A stretch of DNA of 64,000 bases from Isoetes taiwanensis (GCA_021234155.1 JAJEKV010000060.1:3392451-3456450), one strand, 5' to 3'; positions 31,840 to 43,760 are shown, counted from the first letter of the stretch. A program made the numbers and translations. The notes: generated by a model from the letters alone, not told the origin.

Positions 31840-31869
31840 ACGTCGCTAAATGTCCATTCTCTTGTTGTG
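31840..31869 (-). repeat. Right terminal inverted repeat of the CACTA-like element
   Basis: On the minus strand it reads CACAACAAGAGAATGGAC and continues to CATTTAGCGACGT, matching the left end at 27 of 30 positions. ATG (31870-31872) lies outside as the target duplication. Confidence 0.85.
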
Positions 31870-31882
31870 ATGTAATCCTTAG

Positions 31883-32084
31883 ATTTAAGAAGCCATACAA
31901 AAAATTGCATATGAATGCTAACTGCACGGCAAAATGAACCTTGAGCCTTGTCCAAATGAGCTTATGGAAGACAATCCAATTTCTTTGCTTATCAGGATTT
32001 CTTTGAGAAAATATTTAAAAAATAGGCATAAGTCAAGGAAAAGAAAGCTGAAAAGAGTGAGAGAAGATGCAGCTCAGTTGAAAG
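31883..32084 (+). other. Exon-like block of an unidentified gene, copy 1
   Basis: The block is bounded by AATCCTTAG (acceptor) and GAAAGGTGAGT (strong donor). It encodes MNLEPCPNELMEDNPISLLI and a basic helix-like stretch, RKYLKNRHKSRKRKLKRV, in one frame. The CACTA right end lies only 13 bp upstream of the acceptor, inside what would be the intron. No family was recognised, and further exons were not identified downstream. It is repeated at 52264-52460. Confidence 0.4.
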
Positions 32085-33690
32085 GTGAGTTCACAACTAT
32101 TTATGTGCATTTGCAGATGTTTATAAATCTTTCTTTAACAGACATTAGTAAATATTCCTTTCTTTCCAAAGTAGTCGATGTCAAAATTCATTGCGCTTAA
32201 ATTTATGCTAGTTTTCAAATGCTTTCTGTATATGTTATTCTGTTAGCTATGCATATTTTGTATGTTGAAGGGAATAGTTCTATCCGAAATTTCAAGAAGC
32301 CATCTTTCAATAAAATAAAATGTACCATTCCTTTTAGGGTAGTTTTAACATTAGAGTCTTGTCCATCGTCAGATAATGTAGCTCTAATTCACAAATGTTG
32401 TGCAATGGAAAATGATTGAAGTTTTTCAATTCATGGAGCTAGATTTAGAAGCCACTTCTATTGAGGATAAAACTACAGATTTTGTTTTTGTAATTTTTTC
32501 TCTTACAATATCTATGTAGGCAGAATATATATTTCAAGTTATATCTGATTGATTGCATTTCAGGAAAGGATAGCAGAGACAATAAATTTTTGAATGTTGA
32601 AAAATAAAGGACAAAATCCAACAAACAAAGCACAGAATCAAAATTGCACTTTTTTGCAAATTTGTGCTTTCTAGTTCATAAATCTCCACGTTGAATACAT
32701 TGAAGACCTAATTCATATTCTTGATTTGGCTAATGATTGGAATTGTGTAATTGTCTATGACTATCCTCGCGGTGTAATATCTCGGCAGAACTCAAATAGG
32801 CGCTTTTTGTGCATACATGGCACTTTATCAATAAATAAAATAAGCACGTAAGTTTGTTGGTTGCATTGGTTAAAGTATTCTTATTAGGATATTGAATTAT
32901 TTTGGTAGAGGTTCAAATCTCAGATTTCATATTCTAGGATATTGAATTATTTTGGTAGAGGTTCAAGTCTCGCAGATTTCATATTCTAAAATCTTAGCTT
33001 AACCCATATAGAGATGAGTACCCAGTATTTCATACTCCAAAACCTTAGAACTTGTATTCCATATTCCAAAATCATAGGCGTCTCCAGTCATAAATGACTA
33101 TAAACGAAATAAGAGGCACTCAGAAGCCCCAACATATGATCTGGGCCATAGGATCTGATGATTGAGGTAGTCCAAGTGCATCTCATTTAGAATATGTAGC
33201 ACAATAATATGTACTTTTTATAGTATGTACTTTTATTGTTAAAGCACTCTAAATGCATAATGATGAACTTAAACTAATGGTATTTATTTCGTTCAATGAC
33301 CTCATGATTATTAGAGATGCAATCACTTCTTTTTTATATTTATTTTTATTTTTATTTTTTTTAATGCAATCATAGACTTAAATTGAACTTGATAGTGATG
33401 TGAACACAAAAATATTGATACAAGAAGCATCTATTAATGAAATGACAAGATACTAACGCATTAATGGATTGCCCGTTGGAAGACCTATTGATGTGTGCAC
33501 AACTACGCACCATTATTATCACCTTGCAAGTGGCAAGAAGATGCATTAAATATAGGCAATTCACAAAACTGTGGTCTAAAGTTAAAATTTTGTAGTTGTT
33601 TAGTTTATCGTATCTACATATATTTGTGGATACATTAGATTATAAATTGTTTGGAAATGACGCTCTACTTTCTTAAGTTAAAACGTTTTA
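32085..33690. other. Intron-like or intergenic AT-rich sequence with a SINE-like segment
   Basis: No gene is recognised. The block 32853-32995 has RNA polymerase III-like boxes: TGGTTAAAGTATT resembles an A box and AGGTTCAAATC (32909-32919) a B box. The B-box half is repeated 57 bp later (32938-32994). This suggests a tRNA-derived SINE with a local duplication. Confidence 0.4.
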
Positions 33691-33694
33691 TTAT

Positions 33695-35865
33695 TGTTGA
33701 ACCTGGTTCCCCATCCAGGCCAACACCCATAAAATATCATCTCAAGAAAAGATCCCTTGAATATCAACTGAATGAGACATCAAAATTTGCACAGAGATAA
33801 ATATTTTCTTCAATAAAGCATGATCAAAATACAAAAGAAATCCCCTTGCAAGGGCCTTCAATCTAATGAAGAGGAGGCTGCCACCCTCCTCTTAGAGCAT
33901 TGCCACCATGCTCCTAAAAATGCATCGAAGGAAGAGGAGGAGCTTTTGCTCCTCAAAATACTTTACAATAAAATCTAGACCATCCAATTTCACCCCCTTC
34001 ATCTAAACCATTAAAATCACCTCTTCATCCTCACCCTTCAATTCTTCACCTCTTCATCTCCACCATACAATACCCCATTATAATATTTTAACATTGCCCC
34101 AAATTATATTTTTTAACCATTGCCCCAAAAATAATATCTTCTCAATCGCCACACACACATGTTGGACCACTTGTGGTTCAACATTATGCCCCAAAAAAGG
34201 AATGGGCCGGTCCCCGGCCCCTCAACCTGGCACTCAAAGAAAAAAAAAAAAATAATGTGAGTTTTAAAGTGCCTCCTAGGCACCGGAAGGTTTAACGTGT
34301 ATTCCAACACAATGTGAGTTTTAAGGTGCCTCCTAGGCACCTGAGTTTTGGTTTAGGTGTAACTCCCAACACCTTCGTGCCATAAAGACCTTGGAAACCA
34401 CAACCTCAATCCAATAGAGAAGATCCATGTCGAATAAGAGTGGTGTGCCCCAAAAATATTTGGCATAATTTGTAAAAGAAATGGTCGGCGTTGGGCAAAA
34501 CCGCTGGGTGCCCCAAAAAATAATAGGCTATGGGCAATGGTCGTGGAAGATAGAATAATAGCAGGCAACGATAAAGAAATATTTAGGTTAGGGCAAGAAT
34601 AGGGCAAAATATAAAGCAACGCATGAGATTTCTACTGCTCAACACGTGACGGTTTATCACAAAATAGCAAAAGTGAGGTTATTTTGGGAAGGATCCGGAT
34701 GTAGAGCTCAAGGTGGCGATCCGATGCAAAGATAGAATTAGGTGCAAACAATTGAAAGCAGATGCTAAATCCTTTTGACGCTTTTATATCTTGCTAGAAG
34801 GCGCGGAACATATTCTCGTGAGATGCGTGCCTCGAAATTAGCGTAAAGGTCCTGGCCATGCAAGCTTTTAGATCGAGAGTGGGCAATCGGCCACAAAATA
34901 GTGAACATAATCGTAAAGCTTCCGTAACGTGCTATGGGTGCTTTTTGAATTTTGAAGAAGCAAATGATTGTATGATTGTATCGAGATAGACGGCAATGCC
35001 GCGTAATATGTGGCAAGAAAAATCGCAAGGCTACCTCCGCTTTGAGTCTTCCGAACAGGAATAGGAATAAGACGCATCCTTCATAGATTCTCGTGATTTT
35101 CCTCCGGGCAGAAGAAACGATCCGTAACACGTGTAAAGCTTATTGCAGATAATTAAACCAGTCCTCCATTTCCATTTCCATTGCTTACCGGATAATCCTT
35201 TTTTGGAGTCCAATCATTCCGAGATTAACAATGCTGCAACAAGCTTCAAGCTTTGATTAAAAATATCTTCATAAGACACCTATTACAATTGTTAATTCCT
35301 CGCATCCACGAAGCCTTCAAATTAATCATGCACCAGAGCTCTTTTTGGGGAATAAAACTCGCCATAAGAACAGAGTCCCACCGGAGTGCCATAATGTTGA
35401 ACCCGGTTCCCCATCCAGCCAACACCCATAGAATATCATCTCAAGAAAAGATCACTTGAATATCAACTGAATGAGACATCAAAATTTGCACGTAGATAAA
35501 TATTTTCTTCAATAAAGCATGATCAAAATACAAAAGAAACCCTTTGCAAGGGCCTTTCATCTAATGAAGAGGAGGTCACACCTCCTCTTAGAGCATTGCC
35601 ACCATGCTCCTAAAAATGCATCGAAGGAAGAAGCTTTTGCTCCTCAAAATACTTATATTTTTACAATAAAAATCTAGACCATCCAATTTCACCCCTTCAT
35701 CTAAACTATTAAAATCACCTCTTCATCTTCACCTCTTCATCTCCACCATACAATACCCCATTATAATATTTTAACATTGCCCCAAATTATATTTTTAACC
35801 ATTGCCCCAAAAATAATATCTTCTCAATCGCCACACACACATGTTGGACCACTTGTGGTTCAACA
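33695..35865. mobile_element. Small non-autonomous LTR retroelement (TRIM/LARD-like), copy 1
   Basis: Two direct repeats, 33695-34183 and 35395-35865, begin TGTTGAACC and end GGTTCAACA (9-bp inverted ends, TG...CA). The whole is flanked by a perfect 5-bp target duplication ATTAT (33690-33694 and 35866-35870). The 1.2-kb interior has no pol motifs, so the element must depend on enzymes from another element. Orientation is unclear: no textbook primer site or polypurine tract was found next to either LTR. Confidence 0.88.
34269..34339. repeat. Repeated palindrome inside the small LTR element
   Basis: GTGCCTCCTAGGCAC occurs twice (34269-34283 and 34325-34339), each an inverted repeat with a 3-base loop, embedded in a 56-bp direct repeat. 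It is conserved in the second copy near 54644 and 54703. Confidence 0.6.
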
Positions 35866-35870
35866 ATTAT

Positions 35871-36850
35871 TTAGACGCTAAAATGGAAATGCAGAAACCA
35901 TTACATGTATTTCAATCGTGATATTGTCTAGGTGTTACGATGGCCAAAGGTGTTAGTCCATCTTTAAGCCTAGTCTACTAGTGGTTTCAATTATTTCTTC
36001 TTCGCCTTTACGTTTTTTCGGGGTACTAGTTCTCTCGAAGTTGTGGCATTATAATGTCCCGAAAGAAGATTTTGTTTTTGTTTTAAGGATTTGTACCATA
36101 TGTACAAGGGATTTATAATATAACTGTAATGATGGAAATTACCTACGTAAGAACCTGTCTAATTTAATTTTTGGTTGCAACAGATGCCATCATAATTTTC
36201 TACACTTTGACTTTATTCATTTCTTCAATCACCTGAACCTTCCCAAATCAAAATCATCTACATCTCAATTGGATAGTGGTACATAGAGAAGAACTTTACG
36301 ATGTTTCCGTAATGTACATATTTATCCTCGTGGCAAATAGGACATATTCATCCTTGTTTAATTCAAAATGAATCTAATGTTCCATAAAGGCCACGCAGTG
36401 CGGCCGTGTAATGTACAAATTTATCTTCGCACAGGGAAGCCCAAAACTTTCATCACATCATAGACTCCTTTACAAAATACCGATTACCACAACTGCACAG
36501 AAAACTTGAGATCATTAGTAAAATTTGCATTTTCAATACTTGAAACTTGCAGCCACCAATCTATCCAATCAAAGAGCTCATGCACACAAATCGCAAATCA
36601 AGCTTGCTAAAATGCTTTTGCATGGCTCAAATCCAAAAGCTTGTTCGTGAGACAAACCCCTCTAATTTGCAAAGCATACATTTCATGCACCAAGAATCGT
36701 ATTTGCAATTTAGTCTTCAAATTCAACACGTTGTTTTTACAATTTCTACATTGTTCAACAGCCAGATCAGTTAAAGTGGTCACTGGTGAATTGAAGCTAT
36801 GAAAAATATATAAAGATCAATGTTACGACTCTTGATAGAAGCATAATAAA
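35871..36850. other. Intergenic, no gene seen
   Basis: AT-rich sequence collinear with 56261-57236 in unit 2. It holds only short ORFs that are unlikely to be genes and no repeat structure that I could define. Confidence 0.5.
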
Positions 36851-36851
36851 T

Positions 36852-37918
36852 GATTGGCAGGGCAACATCGTGATATCTTCAATCACGCCACATAAACCAT
36901 CTATAATCAAATGGTTGTTGCCTCATAGATTGTCGCGAAGTGACGGAGAGAAGTTAGTCAAGGATTGTTTTGTTCTAGTACATTCTAACTATATTGATGT
37001 TCTGTTGGCCATGTTGAAACCAATGCATGTGCAATCCCTATGATTTCTTTTATTTCTTCTTCAAAATACAAATATTGTTCATTCTTGAACCCCTATATAG
37101 ACCAGGTAATTCTTTTGTTAAGTTTGGCTCGAAGCTTCAATTTAGAGTTTGATTTTATTAACACAACAAAATTTAGAGTTTGATTTTAGTTTAGCCTTTG
37201 ATTCCATTAGAGTTTAATTAGAATTTGCATCTGAGCTAGGGGGAAGCTTTGTAGAGCAACTAAATTTTTCCCAACATCATAATCGACATGAAGATCAAGC
37301 CAATCAACAAGTTAGTGCGACAAACCCAATTGCTTGCCATAGCTGGCAGGTTTAGGATGCAGAAAAAGACCCAGGGAATTTAAGTGCCAATTGACAGGGC
37401 AATATCATGATACCTTCAATCGTGCCACATAAACCATCTATAATCAAATGGTTTTGCCTCATAGATTGTCGTGAAGTGACGGAGAGAAGTTATTCAAGGA
37501 TTGTTTTGTTCTAGTACATTCTAACTATGTTGATGTTCCGTTGGCAAATTTGAAGCCAATGCATATGCATCCCCTGTGATTTCTTTTATTTCTTCTTCAA
37601 AATATAAATATTGTTCATTCTTGAACCCCAATGTAAACCAGGTAATTCCTTTGATTAAGTTCGGCTCGAAGATTCAATTTAGAGTTTGATTTTCTTAGCA
37701 AAACAAAATTTAAAGTTCGATTTCAGTTTAGCATTTGATTCCATTAGAGTTTAATTAGAGTTTGCATCCGAAGCTAGCGGAAGCTTTGTAGAGCAACTAG
37801 ATTTTTCCCAATATCATAGTTTCCATAATTTAAGATCAAGCCACCAACAACTTAGTCAACAACTTAGTGCGGCAGTTTTAGGATGCAGAAAAAAACCCAG
37901 GGAATTTATGTGCCAAGA
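36852..37918 (+). repeat. Local tandem duplication, about 536-bp unit, copy 1
   Basis: The two units start at GGCAGGGCAACATCGTGATA (about 36855) and GACAGGGCAATATCATGATA (about 37391) and run collinearly to the CAGGGAATTTA...GTGCCAA ends. They differ by scattered substitutions, so this duplication is older than the 20-kb one, in which it is also present (57240-58300). No coding content. Confidence 0.85.
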
Positions 37919-40270
37919 TCTTTCTGGCAATACATGGATGTGGCTGTGAATCGCTTCCAGCCGTAAGATCCATAGACCGAGTTATGGCAATGACTTGGAT
38001 TGGCAATAATAATATAATCCGTGTTTGTTTCACTAAGAGTGCTTTTTTTTTTTTTTTTTTTTGCCAATGATCGATACAGTCATTTTATTATACGGTAAAT
38101 GTCAGTCACGTAAAATGGTATTGAATTTTTTATGGTAGAGTTGGAATGTAGGTCTTTGGTTTTTTGCCAATGGTCAATGTAGCCGTCGTATTTTATGGCA
38201 AAATCTCATTCATTTTCAATGGTATTGTGTTATATTAGTTTTCTATCAAAGGTCAATGCAACTATTGTATTATATGACAAAACCTCATGGTATTGTAGCA
38301 TTGTTCTCCAATGCACATGCCTCTTTCATCGCAACATCTCGGCTGGCTTCTCGCTAGGGCAACTCATAAACCACCTAATTGCACACGTATCGTCGACACT
38401 TACTTTGATGGCACCATTCCTATGGGTTATGCTACAAGTGCACTAGCCCCCTACCTCCAAATAGGGAATGTGCCTCCATATGGTCTCCTAGAATTGTAGG
38501 GGTTTACCATGGTAGAAAGGAGACACTTTGAACCCATAGCTAGGGTATGGATTTCATTTTCCTTATAGAAACATGGGAAGATGTCGCTAGAGAACAATAG
38601 ATCTCCCGTGATATCAAAAGTATTCTTTATTCAATGAACACAACGAAAGCAAGGTCATGGTGGAATAGTTTGTTACTATAAGACATCCTTGGCATCATCG
38701 GGTTTCCTTGCACAAGACGATAGCCACAATCATTACATCCGATATGGACCGTGGGAATCCCTTTATTTGTGGTCGCGACGCTATTTCCCACATATGAACT
38801 TACTTGAATAACAGGCATTTGATAGATGGGCCCATATGTCGATCTATATGATGTCATTCAACAATACAAGCACTTGGCATGTTGTACTAGTTGGAGATTC
38901 AACACACGTACTGTCGTGGCGCAGATTGACAAAGTTCAACCCTTTGGCTGAGGACTTGCTGTTAGTCCTATGTCTGAAGGCATGACATGATAGACACCTT
39001 CAAACCCACTAGGCTAAAGTAACAGAAGCTACGCACTTCGAGAGCATGATCCTCTCACAATGTGCTTAGCATGGAGCAGTCATGACCTTACGACGTGATC
39101 GTATGTGTAGGCGTCACAACCTTCATGGCGTAACTTTGTTTAGAATATCTCAGTACCACTCCAATATGAACAATGCTCAAATCACTTAGAAGTAGCATGA
39201 TTTTTTGTTCCTCTTGTTCATTCTAATACCAGTGGTTGACTAGATCCTTTTGTTGTTTTACACCTTACATCAAAGCATTTAGATTCACTTCCAATTGTGT
39301 GTCGTTCTTTTCTTTTTTCTTTTGTTCCTTCTACATTCCTTGTTGTAATATGAAAATCCCGCATGACATCCACGAACTAGGATCTCTATGTTTGATTCAA
39401 GGAACCACATTGTGGATTGTATAGAGTAACGACCACAATTCACAACCCTAACCTTGTCGCTAGGCCGGATCGTAGGTAGATGTTTTTCACCTCTAATCAT
39501 GTCTTATAGAGGTTTTACTTAGGACTAACCGAGTCACTTAGCTCGCCATCAACGCCGTGACAACCACATGAGGAGCGCCCATCAAGGAATGAAGCTCTTC
39601 TCCACCTCAATGTTTTCATAGGCGCACATCCGCTTATCCGCTTCTTCTTCCCAAAGATTATGGGAATTACGTAAGTGTATATGACTATGCTTCCTGCGTC
39701 CACCGCTTTTATGTATTGCAAACCACATTGTCCACATCGATTTACATCCATCGTAATTTATATTGGGAAGGAACTTGTTCCGATATATCATTTAGGGTTT
39801 GAATCTACCCCTTAAGATGGTAGTGTCATGGCCATGCCATTTTGGAAACAATCTTGACAATCTACTAAGGTCGACTACCCAACAATTTTCATGGTACGGA
39901 TTTGGGGGGCAAATATATCACATCAAAATTACGATGCAAATGAAATTCGACTCCAGTCTGATCCTTTCTAATTCACCCTTAAACACAGCCTAGACCATGA
40001 GTCCCTCATGGTGGACTACATGGATATTACTGCAATGTGCAGCACAGTCTTGATTTTCATGGATGCAACAACTTTCTCATGAAGTTAAGATTGGTTTCCG
40101 TATATAGGAAAGTCCAGACTTTCCTGACATGGAAACCTGCCGACGCGTGTCAGCGCGGAGGCAGGCTGAATATCACCTGTGTAATTTGCTTTCAGAGTTG
40201 CTCTTTTAATTTGATTTGTATCAATTAGATTTTTATTTTTGAATATGTAATGGTATCCCAATATGAGAGG
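37919..40270. other. Intergenic, no gene recognised
   Basis: This stretch contains a 19-T run near 38042-38061 and unremarkable short ORFs. A piece at 39799-39993, longer and cleaner in the second copy (60085-60366), reads FSWYGFGGQIYHIKITMQMKF. It matches no family I know and may be chance or an old transposon remnant. Confidence 0.45.
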
Positions 40271-40388
40271 GATAACACCTTGGAACGAGGGTGTTATGCC
40301 CTATTATAACAAACGAGGGCCGAAGGCCCGAGTCTTCGGCCCTCGTTTATTATAGTAGGGCATAACACCCGAGTTCTGAAGTGTTATC
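40271..40388. repeat. Foldback (MITE-like) element, copy 1
   Basis: The 118-bp segment is a near-perfect hairpin. The left arm runs GATAACACCTTGGAACGAGG through GTGTTATGCCCTA and AAACGAGGGCCGAAG; the right arm is its complement, CTTCGGCCCTCGTTT through TAGGGCATAACACCC and GTGTTATC. Arms are about 55 bp with a short loop. No clear target duplication. The unit 2 copy has lost the right arm. Confidence 0.8.
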
Positions 40389-41249
40389 AGCCTTAACAAC
40401 CTGGGCCCGAGAGTTTTATAGTGGTTTTATGGTGATATTCATAACAAGCTAGGTGTTTATAGCAGGTGTTTATGCACTTTTTAATGTGTTAAGGTTTGGG
40501 TGGCATGATACAACTTAAAACTGAATGCACGTAACTGAATACAAGCAAACACTAAACTGGAATTCAAGTAAAAAAACTGAACTGGAATTCAAGTAAAAAA
40601 TTGAATGTTAACTATATGAGATGCCTGAAGGATGATACCAGGAACTAAGAGGGAAGGATGATACCTAAGTGTCCTTACGTTAATGGAATACCAAATACAT
40701 ATTCTTTAGCTTTTTCATTTTCCAATTCTCATTTTTGTAAGATGACATTGTAATGCTGCCTCCTCTCAGTATTCAAGGAAATACTGCCCAGAAACAAACG
40801 ACTGCTCCATAAATCATAAGTTAGTGCACGTCAACAAGGATAATATCCACAAGCATAGTTTCAAGGGTCCTCAATTTCTAATCCAGCAAATAATGAAGAA
40901 AACATTTGTGGTGTTAAGGCATATCCCAACAGACCTGTAGAGCTCCAGAAAAGGATTGCATGAGGGGAAAATGGATATCGGAGACCTTAAATTTAAATTT
41001 ATTACAGAGAGTCTCGAATATATACCTGCACTGAGTAACGATGTCACCTTGGATGCTGCATTGTAGCCAATATGAGGTTAAACAGACAATTATTTTAGCT
41101 TGAGCAATGGAAGAAACAATGTGCCCCAACATTTAAGAGACTTACACAACCTAGCAAAAATTACAAGGCATACAACATAAGAGGAGCTTTTCTGCATAAA
41201 GCATTTAAGATGATTTGGCCTATTAAGTTAAAAATTGTTTGTCTGTAAA
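40389..41249. other. Intergenic / 3' flank of the uS5m gene
   Basis: No independent gene was found. The 40490-40610 part differs strongly between the duplicate units (insertions in unit 2), while 40650-41249 is nearly identical and probably includes the 3' UTR of the minus-strand uS5m gene. A poly(A) signal was not decided. Confidence 0.5.
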
Positions 41250-43456
41250 TCATTGTTTGTCTAACAGTTCTTCTGGTGTATCAACCTGTAAAAAATCCCA
41301 ACTTGTTTAGAATATTCTATAATGAACAAGCTCTCAGGATAACTTTTATGTTAAATACATACCAGGCAAAGTGCTTTAAAAGGGCTTTGACTGTGTTGTG
41401 AGGATGGGTTGAACCAATCACCTACAGCCAAAGATCAGGGAAGATGAGACTTTGTAAACATAAGCCAGGCATAAAAAAATGTAGCAATACCTTTGTTTTC
41501 ATATCCTTATATCCAGATAGATACAAGATCTGCTTGAGCATAGACATGCCCTGATCCCAGTTCCAGGTTCAGCTGTAAAGAGGCTGATCTACAAAAGGCC
41601 AATTCAATCCACCATTCCACAAAAAAACAAAAGCTAGCACATGAGACTACAACGTCAGTTACCTTTGTCTTCCCATATTTAGCCTCTTTGATCATGATAG
41701 ATTGTGCGACCCATGAACAAATCAAAAATAGTGCAAATTCTGAGTGCCCGCTTATAAGCCTATATGCAGAAAGTCAAGAAAGGATAGCATAAGTGGCAAA
41801 CCTAATAAAATTGACAACCAAGCTTTCACAGCCTTCACCTTCTCAACAGCAGGACCAACTTGACTAGACTTTCCTTTGCCGAAGCCAGCAACACCTTTGT
41901 GATTTCCACAAACAACAAATGCTGTGAAGCTTTGAATACCCCCAGCCTGCATAATAATATTCAAGGTAAACTAAACAACGACCAAAACATTGTCATTCAG
42001 GTTGGACAATATGTCACTGGTTGGCAGCTCACCTTTGTAACTTTCCAAGTCCTGTTAACATCCATTACTTTCATTTTGAACATCTGCAACATGGAATAAA
42101 AAATCAATCATGTCGTTACAGAGTAATAACCATCCTAAGCAGGATGCATGGCTTTGCACTACTAGATGCTCATCACTTTTTTAATGCTTAGAGATTTATT
42201 TTCACAATCGTTTTTATCCTAGCCACTTGTAATTACGACAAACGAGAATTCCCCGCAACATTTTGTATAATAAGAAAAATCATCCAACTGTACCTTCCTG
42301 ATGGCATCAGGCTTGGCTTTTTCCTTCGCTTTCTGCTTCCTCAGAGATTTTATATATCGTTCAATAAGATGCTTACGGAGACGTTTTGGTGCACGGTGGA
42401 TTTGTTCTTCAAATGGTAATTGTCTTGAGACAGCATAGTTGAGTCTAGATTTTTGTACACTTCCTTCTTCTTCTTCACCCTCTGATTCATCATAAATTTC
42501 AGCTCCAAATCCCTTCAAGTAGGCTTCTTCTTTTTGCTTCTCTCTTCAAAAATTCTCCTCACTGTTTTCTGATATGGCAGTCAAATCCTGAATGGCACCT
42601 GCAACATCCCTCTTTAATGCTGGAAGCCTCCTCGGCATTTTCCACAACACGATGCTCAGGTTTGTCAGTAGAATCAAAAACCTCATCGTCGATGGGGCTT
42701 GAAAGATCAATTTCAGTAGAACCTGTAGTGCCACCTCCATTGACCAGAAGTTCGCTTTCGAATGCAGCATCCAGAATTACATTTGGGGGGTTGTGTGGCA
42801 GGACTTCAGGTGGTTCGTCTGCACCTATAACAGGTGGCTCAGGCTTGTCCAGGCTTCCCTCAATAGTGACAGAATCCACATTAAGATCCACTGCTTGATT
42901 GTGAGACACCTCATTTGCAGCAGAAATGAATGGTATATCTTCAATTTCATTGGGTTTGAATGGAGAATCTTTTGTTTCACCATCATTGGCAGACCCAGAG
43001 AGCTCAGCTCCTTTTTCTTCTGCTGGATTGATTTCACTACCACCTCCAGATGAATCCCCACTGGAGGAAGTGGAAAGGAACCTACTCCCTAAAAAACAGA
43101 TATCTTAGAAACTGATCCTGTAGGTGCACTATACAGCATTTTGTAACATAATGATCTAAGAAGAGAAGCTTTAAGCTGAGAATATTCCTAGGATTTGGGC
43201 CGGAAAGGATTTATTGCACGAATAAGAAAAAGAGTGATGTACCTTGCTCATATTTTCGCCATTCGCTATGTCCGTGACTTGTACGAAGAAAAGATCTCAC
43301 CGGCCCTTGATGAGCTTGGTCGTGATCTTCCAAAAGAGGAGGTGCGTAAGAAAAGGACGATGAAGAGCATTGGAAACGAGGGACGGAGAGCGCTGCATAG
43401 CAGGTCCGACCACGTTGGCGAAGCAAAAACCTTAGAGGTAGTGACATTTTTACCAT
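41250..43456 (-). pseudogene. Mitochondrial ribosomal protein uS5m gene, copy 1, frameshifted
   Basis: This has the same eight-exon layout as the intact copy at 61659-63866. Exons: 43456-43243, 43088-42294, 42083-42033, 41946-41839, 41759-41663, 41588-41491, 41421-41363 and 41285-41250. Relative to the intact copy, exon 2 has a 3-base loss near 42541 and an extra C near 42609. Exon 5 has three single-base changes in T and A runs, exon 6 lacks one G near 41543, and exon 7 lacks one A (TTTTAAAG). All are homopolymer-length or short-repeat changes, and splice sites are kept. It is therefore either a very recent pseudogene or an intact gene with sequencing errors; I cannot separate these from sequence alone. 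Confidence 0.85.
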
Positions 43457-43760
43457 GGCCGAAAATACCAGAAGTTTGCCATATGGTTCCGGTTAATACC
43501 CTAGAAAAATATGTATCTATAGAAAAAGCAAATCTAGCTGTTGCTAGTGCCTCTCATGAAAAAGTCGGTCTGTGTGCAAGCCTTGCAATGAGACCTCTGG
43601 TCCTAATACTCGCCAATCGCCAAACACTGGAGCAGTTTGTCAATCGATTTCAGTCAGCTAGATAGACGTACACGGACGGGACGTGGACGGACGGGATGGT
43701 ATTTTTATGTATTTTGTTAAATTTGTCCACGATTTCTTTTATGGCCGCTGCCTTAATGTA
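43457..43760 (-). promoter_or_regulatory. Upstream region of uS5m copy 1
   Basis: This is 5' flank of the minus-strand gene. The start codon sits in GGCCATGGTA, a good plant context. No clear TATA box was found. A short GGACGG repeat lies at about 43670-43700. A 156-codon open frame on the plus strand (43195-43665) is antisense to exon 1 and is not considered a gene. Confidence 0.4.

Larger units (their letters stand above)
21074..31869. mobile_element. CACTA-like (En/Spm, CMC) DNA transposon, apparently non-autonomous
   Basis: The left end reads CACAACAGGAGAAAGGCC, and the right end on the other strand reads CACAACAAGAGAATGGAC. Both continue into CATTTAGCGACGT, giving a 30-bp terminal inverted repeat with 27 matches. 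The element is flanked by the direct repeat ATG (21071-21073 and 31870-31872), and a 3-bp target duplication is the hallmark of CACTA elements. The subterminal regions are packed with GCGACG/GACGTC motifs, as in plant CACTA elements where the element-encoded binding protein docks. No transposase was recognised. Most of the interior is a tandem array. Confidence 0.85.

Noticed and set aside
39236-39424. 62-codon ORF kept in both duplicate units (also 59612-59800)
   Set aside because: Conservation only reflects the recent duplication; composition is Phe/Cys/Ser-rich without any domain.
30448-43590. C-to-T deamination (RIP-like or methylation decay) as cause of copy differences
   Set aside because: The changes at CAG/CTG are mostly to CGT, CGG or CCG and include indels, not C-to-T or G-to-A transitions.
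43195-43665. 156-codon plus-strand ORF
   Set aside because: It is antisense to exon 1 and the 5' flank of the uS5m gene, whose exon has a good start, a splice donor and protein similarity; the plus-strand product has no recognisable features.
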